Source: Dyadobacter sp. 50-39 (GTDB lineage: Bacteria; Bacteroidota; Bacteroidia; Cytophagales; Spirosomataceae). From it: a stretch of 44,919 bases of DNA. Below the pieces are notes generated by a model. The model worked only from the letters and a program-made list of their open reading frames with translations, was not told the DNA's origin and made no database searches. The position numbers and the translations under genes were made by a program. Of this stretch, positions 34,245-42,348 are shown piece after piece; position 1 is the first letter of the stretch, and each line of letters opens with the position of its first letter. The DNA lies in the NCBI GenBank assembly GCA_001898145.1, contig MKSR01000044.1:1-44919 (forward strand). Direction: 5' to 3'.

Positions 34245-35336
34245 TCATTTTTTAGCATCCAAATACAACTCGACAATTTTAGTCAGCTGTTCAGAGTAGC
34301 TAAATATATCGTCAATTGTTTTGATCTCGAACTTTGTCTCTTTCTTATCAGAGTCAAATACGCCAATATGCCGTTTGGTTGGGCTGTTCAAATATAATCT
34401 GCAAACAGGCTTCCTATTGTTGTCATCGATAAAGATGGCGAAATACGAAAGCGCATCACGATGTGTAATACGTGCAGCCGGAATCTTAGGCCGCAGTATT
34501 GAACGCACGATGTAAAAACCTTCGAGTTCTTCCTCGGTAGTAACAATCTCCTTGTCCTGATTGTTTGTACTGCTATTTGCTACAGTCATTGTTCCAGGTG
34601 CGGGCTCTTCCTGAATTGGAGCATCATGTTTTGCAATGGCAGATTTTAGTCGCTCGTTAATAGTATCGTTGATTATGTTTGTGATTGTTCTTTTTACTAA
34701 TGCCCTAAATGCATCTACAACCTTCGATGTCATCACCGACGGATAGACCTGTCGAGCAAAATACTTAACAAATTCGTCATTCGGCTCGTTAAATTCCTGA
34801 GTGACAAGGTGTCGAATCTCATTTATATATTTCAATTCACTAGCAGACTGATAAATGTTGTCAACGTCAAAGTATGCCTTGTGAAATTCTTTAAGTTGTT
34901 CAATTTGGCCATCCTTTATTTCCTCAATGTTGAATTCCAGAAATGGCTTCTCGTCCATTTTATTTGGCTCTACTAAGTCAGTGTAGAACCGAAAAACCGT
35001 TCCGTTGGTCAGTATGGAAAATTTCGCTTTGGAAACATGAAAATACCTGAGCAGCTGGCCATCATGAACATCCAGTTTTTGCTTCCAGTGCTTACATTCA
35101 ACAAGGATTATCGGTGATCCGTCTCTAAAAATCGCGTAGTCTATTTTCTCCCCTTTCTTAATGCCGATATCGCAAATGAATTCAGGAACAACTTCTAAGG
35201 GATTAAAGACATCGTAACCCAAAATTTGAAGGAAAGGCATAATGAACGCATTCTTCGTAGCCTCTTCCGTGTGGATATTATCTCTTAGCTTACTGACGCG
35301 CTCGCTGAACTGCTTAATTTGATCTTTAAAGTCCAT
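34245..35336 (-). CDS. stand-alone HsdR_N-type (PD-(D/E)XK) restriction-nuclease-like protein
   Basis: 363 aa from the ATG at 35336 (MDFKDQIKQFSERV). A longer in-frame reading would run back into the tRNA terminator and is not used. The N-terminal half resembles the nuclease domain of type I restriction R subunits: helix with TEEATKNAFIMPFLQILGY, PLEVVPEFICDIG, then KIDYAIFRDGSPIILVECKH, i.e. the D-x(n)-ExK catalytic pattern. The C-terminal ~100 residues (EEELEGFYIVRSILRP..., RITHRDALSYFAIFIDDN) are a separate domain common in this kind of protein. No helicase, HsdM or HsdS is present. A/T-richer than its neighbours and directly downstream of a tRNA gene. Possible defence or housekeeping nuclease; role not established. 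Confidence 0.78.
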   Translation of the reverse strand: MDFKDQIKQFSERVSKLRDNIHTEEATKNAFIMPFLQILGYDVFNPLEVVPEFICDIGIKKGEKIDYAIFRDGSPIILVECKHWKQKLDVHDGQLLRYFHVSKAKFSILTNGTVFRFYTDLVEPNKMDEKPFLEFNIEEIKDGQIEQLKEFHKAYFDVDNIYQSASELKYINEIRHLVTQEFNEPNDEFVKYFARQVYPSVMTSKVVDAFRALVKRTITNIINDTINERLKSAIAKHDAPIQEEPAPGTMTVANSSTNNQDKEIVTTEEELEGFYIVRSILRPKIPAARITHRDALSYFAIFIDDNNRKPVCRLYLNSPTKRHIGVFDSDKKETKFEIKTIDDIFSYSEQLTKIVELYLDAKK

Positions 35337-35552
35337 TTCGATAATGATTATTTTTACTGTAGAGAGTAGTTTTATAACAATCATCCAAGAAATAATTTGA
35401 TAATTTCTACTGAAACAGACCTTTCTCGATATCATTAGTTTATTAACCGGCATCGTAAATGCTTCGGAACAGCGCCGAGGTATAGCAAGTAAATCTTGTG
35501 GGTGCTGAACAGCAAAGAGGGATGGTACTCGGTCGGTTGATGTTTTTACACG

Positions 35553-35580
35553 AAAAAAGCCAGGCATTACACCTGGCTTT
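35553..35580 (-). terminator. intrinsic terminator of tRNA-Arg
   Basis: Stem AAGCCAGG (35557-35564) with CCTGGCTT (35572-35579), 7-nt loop, followed on the minus strand by a run of T (six in total from 35558 down to 35553). It starts just after the tRNA 3' end. Confidence 0.88.
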
Positions 35581-35582
35581 CG

Positions 35583-35654
35583 TGACCGCGACGGGAATCG
35601 AACCCATATCTAGAGTTTAGGAAACTCCTATTCTATCCGTTGAACTACGCAGTC
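35583..35654 (-). tRNA. tRNA-Arg (anticodon CCT)
   Basis: 72-nt cloverleaf on the minus strand. Acceptor GACTGCG pairs with CGCGGTC (one G-U), discriminator A at 35583. D stem GTTC/GAAT, anticodon stem GGAGT/ACTCT around the loop TTCCTAA (anticodon CCT, Arg AGG codons), T stem ATGGG/CCCGT with loop TTCGATT. CCA is not encoded. Confidence 0.95.
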
Positions 35655-35662
35655 GATATTTA

Positions 35663-35685
35663 CCCCGAAAACGAGGTTTTCGGGG
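35663..35685 (-). other. hairpin between hflX and tRNA-Arg
   Basis: Perfect 10-bp stem (CCCCGAAAAC with GTTTTCGGGG) and a 3-nt loop, 37 nt after the hflX stop and 8 nt before the tRNA 5' end on the transcript. No U run follows, so it may be a weak terminator or an RNA-processing structure. Confidence 0.6.
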
Positions 35686-35722
35686 TGCAAAACTGGTAAA
35701 AATTCGTTTGAATTACAAATGA

Positions 35723-36958
35723 TTATTCCTCTGTTTCTACCGGTGTATAACCGAGATCCAACCAGTTGGGGTAAATGGAGAAGTGTTTTTCCTTCACCAG
35801 GGAGAACAGCGTCCGCTTCAATTCGTCGATGTTCTCCTTTTCCTGAGCCGAAATGAAAACCACATGGTCCGCTTTTTCGGCGATGTAGCTTCGTTTCAGC
35901 TGGTTGAGCACTTCCTGCGTTGAAAGGACTGCGCCTTCTTCTCCATCTTCGTCGTTGTACGATGGCTTGTACAAGTCGATTTTGTTGAAAACCAGAATGG
36001 AAGGCTTGTTGGCGGCGCCGATTTCTTCCAGCGTTTTATTCACCACGTCGAGATGTTCTTCAAATGAAGCGTGCGAAATGTCCACTACGTGCATCAGGAT
36101 ATCCGCTTCGCGGACCTCGTCGAGGGTCGATTTGAACGACTCGATGAGTGTGGTGGGCAGTTTGCGGATAAAACCGACCGTGTCCGTGAGAAGGAAAGGG
36201 ATGTTTTCCATATTCACCTTCCGAACGGTAGAGTCGACTGTCGCGAAGAGCTTGTTTTCGGCGAAAACGTCGGCTTTCGAGAGGTTACGCATCAGGGTCG
36301 ATTTGCCCACGTTGGTGTACCCTACGATGGCTACGCGCACGAGGCGGTCGCGCTCTTTGCGGCGGGTAACGCTCTGTTTGTCGACTTTTTCGAGCTTTTC
36401 TTTCAGGAATGCGATCCGGTCTTTCACGATCCGGCGGTCAGTTTCCAATTCCGTTTCACCCGGGCCGCGCATCCCCACACCCGCACCCGACTGGCGGCTA
36501 AGGTGCGTCCACATGCGTGTCAGTCGCGGGTACATGTATTGGTACTGGGCGAGTTCCACCTGCAATTTTGCCTGGGCAGTTTGTGCACGCATGGCAAAAA
36601 TGGACAGGATCAGCAAGCTGCGGTCGATCACTTTGATGTCCTTGAAAACGGCTTCGAGGTTACGGACCTGCGAGGGCGTAAGATCATCGTCGTAAATGAT
36701 CATATCGACGGGGTTCGCGGTGACGTAAATCAGGATTTCTTCCAGCTTTCCTTTTCCGGTATAGGTCCGGATGTCGGTGCGTTCGAGGTTTTGCGTGAAA
36801 GTCTGGACGGTTTCCACGCCCAACGTCGTAGCGAGGAATGCAAGTTCTTCCAGGTATTCCTTCGTTTTTTCGGCGTTTTGTTTTTGGGTACTTACAGCAA
36901 CCAGAACGGCTGTTTCCTTTTTAGCGGCTGTCGAATATAGTTTTTTCTTATCAATCAT
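35723..36958 (-). CDS. hflX: ribosome-associated GTPase HflX
   Basis: 411 aa from the ATG at 36958 (MIDKKKLYSTA), preferred because an upstream in-frame extension lacks homology-like character. The N-terminal HflX domain contains TYTGKGKLEEI, DDDLTPSQVRNLE and the GMRGPGETELETDRR signature with its glycine-rich stretch; the coiled-coil linker follows. The G domain has G1 GYTNVGKSTL, G3 DTVGFIRKLP and G4 VFNKIDLY. HflX binds the 50S subunit, splits stalled ribosomes after heat or antibiotic stress, and has GTPase activity. It is divergent from a MATE transporter, and a tRNA-Arg gene follows on the same strand. Confidence 0.95.
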   Translation of the reverse strand: MIDKKKLYSTAAKKETAVLVAVSTQKQNAEKTKEYLEELAFLATTLGVETVQTFTQNLERTDIRTYTGKGKLEEILIYVTANPVDMIIYDDDLTPSQVRNLEAVFKDIKVIDRSLLILSIFAMRAQTAQAKLQVELAQYQYMYPRLTRMWTHLSRQSGAGVGMRGPGETELETDRRIVKDRIAFLKEKLEKVDKQSVTRRKERDRLVRVAIVGYTNVGKSTLMRNLSKADVFAENKLFATVDSTVRKVNMENIPFLLTDTVGFIRKLPTTLIESFKSTLDEVREADILMHVVDISHASFEEHLDVVNKTLEEIGAANKPSILVFNKIDLYKPSYNDEDGEEGAVLSTQEVLNQLKRSYIAEKADHVVFISAQEKENIDELKRTLFSLVKEKHFSIYPNWLDLGYTPVETEE

Positions 36959-37114
36959 GCACTGGCGTTTTATGTCATTATTCCGGCCCGAAATCCTGCG
37001 ATAGCATACCCACATGCCGGAAAAGGGGCAGAGTTGCAACGGTTTGGCAAGCGCAAAAGTTCATCGCAGGAATTCGTGAAATTACATTTACCATTTAACA
37101 AATCCATTTTTTTA

Positions 37115-37147
37115 TTTGATTGTTCGAAAAAGACTTTTGTATCTTTG
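37115..37147 (+). promoter_or_regulatory. strong candidate Bacteroidota promoter of the MATE gene
   Basis: TTTG (37115-37118), 21-nt spacer, TATCTTTG (37140-37147): a full match to the TTTG-N19-21-TAnnTTTG consensus. It implies a transcribed leader of about 140 nt before the MATE start codon. Confidence 0.7.
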
Positions 37148-37165
37148 CCGAAATTCTTTAAGCCT

Positions 37166-37198
37166 ATGTTGGTGCTCATCTTCGGCTAATACTTAGCC
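37166..37198 (+). other. 7-codon leader reading frame with stop-codon hairpin
   Basis: ATG at 37166 opens MLVLIFG and ends at TAA 37187-37189. A 6-bp hairpin (GGCTAA with TTAGCC, 3-nt loop, 37184-37198) covers its last sense codon and stop. It starts about 12 nt after the expected transcription start. Two further short stem-loops (GCCT/AGGC at 37213-37226, then six T; CGACC/GGTCG near 37237-37253) fill the rest of the leader. The layout resembles a leader-peptide attenuator, but translation is unproven. Confidence 0.3.
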
Positions 37199-37295
37199 AC
37201 AATTCAGTCTCCGCCTTTTTACAGGCACTTTTTTAGCGACCCGTTGCTGGTCGTACAATTTCTATTTTATCCATTATTGCAAATTTTTACTATCC

Positions 37296-38681
37296 ATGAA
37301 AAAGTGGTTTACACTGCTTCGTGAAGCTATTCGTGGCTCCGAAGAAAGTTTTACCGAAGGAAGCATCAACCGTGTCATATTTCTGCTGTCAGTACCGATG
37401 ATCCTGGAAATGGTCATGGAGTCGCTGTTTGCGGTTGTCGACATTTTCTTTGTTTCAAAAGTCAGTACGGAAGCCGTCGCGACGGTCGGACTTACCGAAT
37501 CTGTCATCACGCTGGTTTATTCCCTGGCGATCGGTCTCAGCACGGCTGCTACGGCCACCATTGCCCGGCGCACGGGTGAGGGGAACCTGGGGCAGGCGCG
37601 GCACGCGGTCGGGCAGGTGATATTCATTTCGCTGGCTATCTCGTCGGTTACGGCGGTGGCTGGCTACTGGCTGGCAGGTGATATTCTCCGTATGATGGGC
37701 GCCGACCAAAAGGTGATCGAGACCGGTACCGATTTCGCGCGCATCCAGTTTTTGAGCAGTCCGGTGGTGGTATTGCTCTACTCGCTGAGCGGCGCATTGC
37801 GGGGCGCGGGTGCGGCAGCTACGGCCATGCGATCGCTGATGATCGCCAATGGCTTCAATATGCTGCTGGGGCCAGTCCTGATCTTTGGACTGGGGCCTTT
37901 CCCTGAATTGGGGGTCACCGGCGCAGCGCTGGCTACGGCTGCAGGGCGTACCATCGGCGTTGGTTATCAGTTGTTTTCACTTACGAAAGGCAGAAAGGCA
38001 CTGGGCTTGCTTTGGGAAGATCTCAAACCAAACCCCGAAACCATCTCGGCAATCGTCAAAATCGCTACCGGCGGAACTGTCCAGTTCCTGATCGGCTCGG
38101 CGAGCTGGATTTTCCTGACACGCATTCTTTCCGAATTCGGCAGCGACGTGGTGGCGGGTTATACCATCGCCATTCGCGTGATCATGTTCACATTGCTGCC
38201 GGCCTGGGGACTGGCTAATGCGGCTGCAACGCTGGTCGGGCAGAATCTGGGTGCAGAAAAGCCCGAGCGTGCCGAAGCGTCGGTATGGAAGTGTGCCTCT
38301 TTTAACCTGATATTCCTGGGTGTGCTGGCGGTGGTGATGTTCATCGGCGCCGAAAGCATCATTGGTTTGTTCAGTTCCCAGCCAAAGGTGGTCGAAACGG
38401 GCAAACTGGCGTTGCGGGTGCTGTGTTTGGGTTATGGATTTTACGCATACGGGATGGTGGTGATCCAGTCGCTGAATGGCGCGGGTGATACCAAAACACC
38501 GACAGTTCTGAACCTCATTGCGTTCTGGACAGTACAAATCCCGACTGCGTATGTGCTGGCCGTTATCCTCGATTTTGGGCCGGTCGGAGTTTTTGCAGCG
38601 GTACCTATTGCGGAATCCGTCCTGGCGATGCTGGGCATATGGCGGTTCCGTCTTGGGGGATGGAAGGTCGTTAAAGTGTAA
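37296..38681 (+). CDS. MATE-family multidrug efflux transporter
   Basis: 461 aa, 12 hydrophobic segments, the usual length of MATE proteins. N-terminal half: RVIFLLSVPMILEMVMESLFA (TM1 with Pro-rich MATE motif), FFVSKVSTEAVATVGLTES, and the GAGAAATAMR and loop region. C-terminal half repeats the fold: GSASWIFLTRILSEFGSDVVAGYTIAIR, ATLVGQNLGAEKPERAE (conserved G-Q-N-x-G-A motif), IQSLNGAGDTKTPTVLNL. Cation-drug antiporter in the inner membrane; substrates may include dyes, fluoroquinolones or other cationic compounds, not predictable here. A consensus promoter and a structured leader precede it; hflX is divergent. No regulator is adjacent. Confidence 0.92.
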   Translation: MKKWFTLLREAIRGSEESFTEGSINRVIFLLSVPMILEMVMESLFAVVDIFFVSKVSTEAVATVGLTESVITLVYSLAIGLSTAATATIARRTGEGNLGQARHAVGQVIFISLAISSVTAVAGYWLAGDILRMMGADQKVIETGTDFARIQFLSSPVVVLLYSLSGALRGAGAAATAMRSLMIANGFNMLLGPVLIFGLGPFPELGVTGAALATAAGRTIGVGYQLFSLTKGRKALGLLWEDLKPNPETISAIVKIATGGTVQFLIGSASWIFLTRILSEFGSDVVAGYTIAIRVIMFTLLPAWGLANAAATLVGQNLGAEKPERAEASVWKCASFNLIFLGVLAVVMFIGAESIIGLFSSQPKVVETGKLALRVLCLGYGFYAYGMVVIQSLNGAGDTKTPTVLNLIAFWTVQIPTAYVLAVILDFGPVGVFAAVPIAESVLAMLGIWRFRLGGWKVVKV

Positions 38682-38724
38682 ATATGCCTGGAATCATTCG
38701 GGGAAGTCATATCCTAATTGCATT

Positions 38725-38953
38725 GGTCAGGCAAGGTCTGATCGTGGTACGATATTGCTTTAAGGTGGCGCGGAGGTAGCGGATTGATGGGGGTGGTCAG
38801 GTATTGTCGGGAATGGCCGGAAGTTTCAGGTTTGGTCAGAATGGGAAGTGTGGGAACTGTCGGGAGTTGTCGGTTGTAGTTAGTAAGTGTTTAAGGCCAG
38901 GCGTGACTATATTTAACAATAAATGACAAATCCTGCCTATACCTGACCATACC
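38725..38953. repeat. degenerate ~10-bp repeats in the spacer before the sulfur cluster
   Basis: The 299-bp spacer between the MATE and persulfide genes contains many copies of a degenerate unit near GGTCAGGTAT (for example from 38795: GGTCAGGTAT, TGTCGGGAAT, GGCCGGAAGT). Single copies occur near 38725 and, inverted, at 38938-38953 (ACCTGACC). No gene is seen in this spacer. Confidence 0.6.
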
Positions 38954-38980
38954 GCCAATCGTTACCCAACCGCAAAAAGC

Positions 38981-40372
38981 ATGAAGATAGAACAGATATA
39001 TACCGGATGCCTGGCGCAGGGCGCCTATTTCATTGTTTCAAATGGCGAAGCGGCGGTGATCGATCCGCTGCGTGAAGTAGCTCCCTATATTCAGAAGGCC
39101 GCTAAAATCGGGGCAAATATCCGGTACGTATTTGAAACACATTTTCATGCGGATTTTGTCTCGGGCCACATTGACCTGGCAGAGAAAACCGGCGCGGAAA
39201 TCGTCTACGGACCAGGCGCTAAAACGGGTTTTAAAGCCCATATTGCCAAAGACGGGGAGGAGTTCAAATTGGGTAACGTCGTGATCCGCGCATTGCACAC
39301 GCCCGGTCACACGATGGAATCGACGAGCTATCTGCTTTTCGACGAAGCCGGGAAGCCCGTGGCGCTGTTCAGCGGGGATACCTTGTTTATCGGCGATGTA
39401 GGCCGCCCGGACCTGGCGCAGAAAGGGGACCTTACGATGGATGAACTTGCCGGAATCCTCTACGATAGCCTCCGTTCAAAAATAATGCCTTTGCCTGATG
39501 ACGTAATCGTGTACCCGGCCCACGGTGCGGGCTCGGCTTGCGGAAAGAACATGAGCAAAGAAACGTCCGATACGCTGGGCAATCAGAAGCTTTTCAACTA
39601 TGCATTGCGGGCGGATATGACCAGGGAAGAATTTGTCAGGGAAGTGACGGCCGGCCTGACGGAGCCCCCGCAATACTTCCCTGAAAATGTAAAAATGAAC
39701 CGCGATGGCTACGAAAGCATCGACGATGTGTTAGAACGTGGTCACCAGGCATTATCGCCGGAAGCATTTGAAGCAAAGGCCAACAATACCGGCGCATTGA
39801 TCCTGGATACCCGCAAGCCCGGGGATTTTGCCGAAGGTTTTATCCCTAACTCCATCAACATCGGCATCGACGGCAGTTTTGCCCCCTGGGTAGGCGCTTT
39901 GATACCCGATTTGAAACAATTGTTGCTCATCGTCACCGAGCCGGGTAGAGAGGAAGAGGTGGTCACACGCCTGGCGCGTGTCGGGTACGATTACACGATA
40001 GGCTACCTCCATGGTGGTTTTGAAAGTTGGAAACAGGCTGGCAAAGAAATTGATACCGTCGAGTCCGTCAGCGCGGAAGAGTTCGCGAAGCGCTTCGAAG
40101 CTGGAAATGTGGAGGTAATCGACGTCAGGAAGCCCGACGAATTTGCGTCAGGGCATATCGAAGGTGCCCGGAACCTGCCTCTGGACTACATCAATGAACT
40201 CATGCCTGAATTTCCGAAGGACCGTAAGCTGCATATCCATTGCGCGGGTGGCTACCGATCTATGGTCGCTGCTTCAATCCTGAAATCCCGCGGCGTGGAC
40301 GACGTCGTGAATATCGAAGGAGGCTACGGCGCAGTCACGAAAACAAACGTCCCGGTTTCAGTCGGGGGGTAA
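38981..40372 (+). CDS. persulfide dioxygenase-like metallo-beta-lactamase fused to two rhodanese domains
   Basis: 463 aa. Residues ~1-200: metallo-beta-lactamase fold with THFHADFVSGH (metal ligands), HTPGHTMESTSYLL, SGDTLFIGDVGRPD and YPAHGAGSACG, as in ETHE1-type persulfide dioxygenases. Residues ~265-355: rhodanese-like domain without a catalytic Cys in the active-site position (LLLIVTEPGREEE). Residues ~365-460: second rhodanese with the catalytic loop CAGGYRS (Cys ~421). It probably oxidises glutathione or other persulfides to sulfite while the rhodanese moves sulfane sulfur. First gene of a cluster with two YeeE/YedE proteins, a layout seen in BigR-type sulfide-detoxification operons of other bacteria. 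No ArsR/BigR-type regulator is visible here. Confidence 0.9.
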   Translation: MKIEQIYTGCLAQGAYFIVSNGEAAVIDPLREVAPYIQKAAKIGANIRYVFETHFHADFVSGHIDLAEKTGAEIVYGPGAKTGFKAHIAKDGEEFKLGNVVIRALHTPGHTMESTSYLLFDEAGKPVALFSGDTLFIGDVGRPDLAQKGDLTMDELAGILYDSLRSKIMPLPDDVIVYPAHGAGSACGKNMSKETSDTLGNQKLFNYALRADMTREEFVREVTAGLTEPPQYFPENVKMNRDGYESIDDVLERGHQALSPEAFEAKANNTGALILDTRKPGDFAEGFIPNSINIGIDGSFAPWVGALIPDLKQLLLIVTEPGREEEVVTRLARVGYDYTIGYLHGGFESWKQAGKEIDTVESVSAEEFAKRFEAGNVEVIDVRKPDEFASGHIEGARNLPLDYINELMPEFPKDRKLHIHCAGGYRSMVAASILKSRGVDDVVNIEGGYGAVTKTNVPVSVGG

Positions 40373-40396
40373 TTATTTGGTTGATTAAACATAATT

Positions 40397-40972
40397 ATGG
40401 AAATCTTAGAACTTCTCAAACGCCCGTGGCCGTGGTATGTGGCCGGACCGTTGATAGGGTTGACGGTGCCGGTGCTGCTGTTGCTGGGGAATAAGTCGTT
40501 TGGCATATCGTCGTCGCTGCGGCATATCTGTGCTGCGGTGATCCCGGCCGGGTTGCCGTTTTTTAAGTATAACTGGCGCAAAGAATCATGGAACCTGTTT
40601 TTTGTGGCTGGGATTGCGATAGGAGGGTTTATCGGAAACTTCTGGCTGGGAAATCCCGATGCGATCGTGGTCGCCGATGATACGCGGCAAACGCTGGCTG
40701 CCCTGGGTGTTCAGGACTTTTCGGGACTGATGCCTGGCGACATTTTCGCGGTCAGCAACGTGTTTACGTTGAAAGGCCTGATATTCTTTGTGCTCGGCGG
40801 TTTTCTGGTCGGCTTCGGAACGCGTTATGCAGGCGGGTGTACATCGGGACATGCGATCATGGGCCTCTCCAATTTGCAATGGCCCTCGCTGGTCGCAACG
40901 GTGTGTTTTATGGTCGGCGGGTTTGCGTGTACGCATTTGCTGCTGCCGTTTTTGCTGGATTTGGTGCGGTAA
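40397..40972 (+). CDS. YeeE/YedE-family membrane protein (half-size), sulfur transport
   Basis: 191 aa; ATG at 40397, 24 nt after the preceding gene. Multi-spanning with conserved GFGTRYAGGCTSGHAIMGLS near the C-terminus, the Cys-containing motif of the YeeE/YedE (DUF395/TsuA-related) family. The N-terminal part includes PWPWYVAGPLIG. Family members import thiosulfate or other reduced sulfur species; half-size forms work as pairs. Here it is the first of two halves following the persulfide dioxygenase gene, so transport of a sulfur compound that feeds or drains the persulfide pathway is likely. Confidence 0.85.
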   Translation: MEILELLKRPWPWYVAGPLIGLTVPVLLLLGNKSFGISSSLRHICAAVIPAGLPFFKYNWRKESWNLFFVAGIAIGGFIGNFWLGNPDAIVVADDTRQTLAALGVQDFSGLMPGDIFAVSNVFTLKGLIFFVLGGFLVGFGTRYAGGCTSGHAIMGLSNLQWPSLVATVCFMVGGFACTHLLLPFLLDLVR

Positions 40973-41018
40973 ACGACATAATGCAAGCGATAACCATCTT
41001 CTAACATTCACTCAACAA

Positions 41019-41534
41019 ATGGAAAAATCCGGTCAACATTCACCTATCGCCGAAGCCGATTTCGACAATATTAAAATCGACGGCTGCGATGGCGCCAACC
41101 GGCAGGAATCTGCCGAACGCTTCGCGGCCAACTTGAAATACCTTCTGGTAGGCATCGTTTTCGGGATCGTCTTTTTGAAAGCGGAGATCGTCTCCTGGTT
41201 CCGCATTCAGGAAATGTTCCGCCTCGATTCGTTTCACATGTATGGAGTGATCGGCTCGGCAGTACTGGTCGGCCTGACGTCGGTTTGGCTGATCAGGAAG
41301 TTTAATATCAGGACATTATCCGGGGAAGCGGTAACCATCGCCGACAAGACCTTCGACAAAGGTCAGATCTATGGCGGCGTACTGTTCGGCATTGGCTGGG
41401 CCATTACCGGTGCCTGCCCCGGACCGTTGTTCGCCCAGATCGGTGCCGGTTACCTGGCCGTAGCTGTCACGCTATTGAGCGCCATTGGCGGAACATGGGT
41501 GTACGGCCTCGTCCGTGCGCGGCTCCCGCATTGA
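41019..41534 (+). CDS. YeeE/YedE-family membrane protein (second half-size partner)
   Basis: 171 aa from the ATG at 41019. A soluble N-terminal stretch (~1-35) precedes the first membrane segment (KYLLVGIVFGIVFLKAEI). The conserved half motif GIGWAITGACPGPLFAQIG, with its Cys, lies near the C-terminus and complements GGCTSG of the upstream partner. The two genes are separated by 46 nt. Expected to form a two-subunit channel for a sulfur compound. Its stop codon abuts that of the convergent methyltransferase (TGATCA, no spacer). Confidence 0.85.
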   Translation: MEKSGQHSPIAEADFDNIKIDGCDGANRQESAERFAANLKYLLVGIVFGIVFLKAEIVSWFRIQEMFRLDSFHMYGVIGSAVLVGLTSVWLIRKFNIRTLSGEAVTIADKTFDKGQIYGGVLFGIGWAITGACPGPLFAQIGAGYLAVAVTLLSAIGGTWVYGLVRARLPH

Positions 41535-42278
41535 TCACTGCCTGCGCGCCACGAGATACAACTGTTCGTCGCCCAGCTGAAACGGATCGGCTTCGAGGTT
41601 GCTGAATGTACCCACGACAAGCAGCCCGGCCTGCTCAAACATATAGGTGAGCTCCCCGAGCGTATAAATATGCTGGCGAACGCTGTGCGTCACTTTTTCA
41701 GGGCCTGAAATGAAAGTTTGCTCGGCCTCGATGTAGCCGCCTTCGGCGCGGTATTCGTTTTCGGCGAGGTAGATGATATCGTCCTGTACGGGCATCCAGT
41801 TACGGACCTGGAAATTGGGCAGGATGCTCTCGGCAAGATTTTCCGTATGGATCGCCATATGGGCTCCCGGTTTCAGGGCGAATGCGATCTGATTGATAAA
41901 CTGCTGCATTTCAGCCCGCGGGAAAAAACTGAAACTATTCCCGAAGCAGTAAGCGGCGTCAAACGAAGCTTCCGGCAGTTTGTAATTCAGGATATCCGCA
42001 CAAATGACTTCCACAGGCAGGTGCTGTTCGCTGCTGATTGTCTGCAATTCCTGACAATATTCCTGCGAAATATCGATGCAGGTTAATGCAGCCCCTTGCT
42101 CAGCGAGCGGAAGCGCATGCCGCCCATATCCCGCCAGTACATCCAGTACCTTGCTTTCGGGGGTGATTTCAAGTACATCCCGCAGGAAATCGACCTCATA
42201 ATCGGTGTATTCTTCGTCCTGGTTGAGTTTCCAGGCGCGTTGCGGAAGTCCCTTGAAATAGGTATGGTACCAGGCCAC
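41535..42278 (-). CDS. class I SAM-dependent methyltransferase
   Basis: 247 aa from the GTG at 42278 (VAWYHTYFKGLPQ). No ATG fits; longer in-frame extensions run into the end of the upstream gene. Motif I VLDVLAGYGRHALPLA binds S-adenosylmethionine; motif II LTCIDIS, then ICADILNYKLP and SFDAAYCFGNSFSFF follow the Rossmann order. The C-terminal part (YIEAEQTFISG, HIYTLGELTYMFEQAGL) fits small-molecule methyltransferases of the class I type. Acceptor unknown. It lies downstream of the terminator of the outer-membrane protein gene and converges on the YeeE gene with abutting stops. Confidence 0.83.
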   Translation of the reverse strand: MAWYHTYFKGLPQRAWKLNQDEEYTDYEVDFLRDVLEITPESKVLDVLAGYGRHALPLAEQGAALTCIDISQEYCQELQTISSEQHLPVEVICADILNYKLPEASFDAAYCFGNSFSFFPRAEMQQFINQIAFALKPGAHMAIHTENLAESILPNFQVRNWMPVQDDIIYLAENEYRAEGGYIEAEQTFISGPEKVTHSVRQHIYTLGELTYMFEQAGLLVVGTFSNLEADPFQLGDEQLYLVARRQ

Positions 42279-42314
42279 GGCGGTATTTTGGTTTAAATTA
42301 AAACCTAAATCTAC

Positions 42315-42348
42315 TAAAAAAGCCCGCTTACATACGCATGAGCGCGGG
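42315..42348 (-). terminator. probable terminator at the 3' end of the copper-cluster gene
   Basis: The stem GCGGG (42344-42348) pairs with CCCGC (42323-42327) around a loop that includes a CAT/ATG mini-stem, followed on the minus strand by a C and six T. The hairpin overlaps the last codons and stop of the outer-membrane protein gene. Confidence 0.6.

Noticed and set aside
35337-35567. N-terminal extension of the HsdR_N protein by 77 codons
   Set aside because: It would run through the tRNA terminator and gives a nonsensical N-terminus; the ATG at 35336 fits better.
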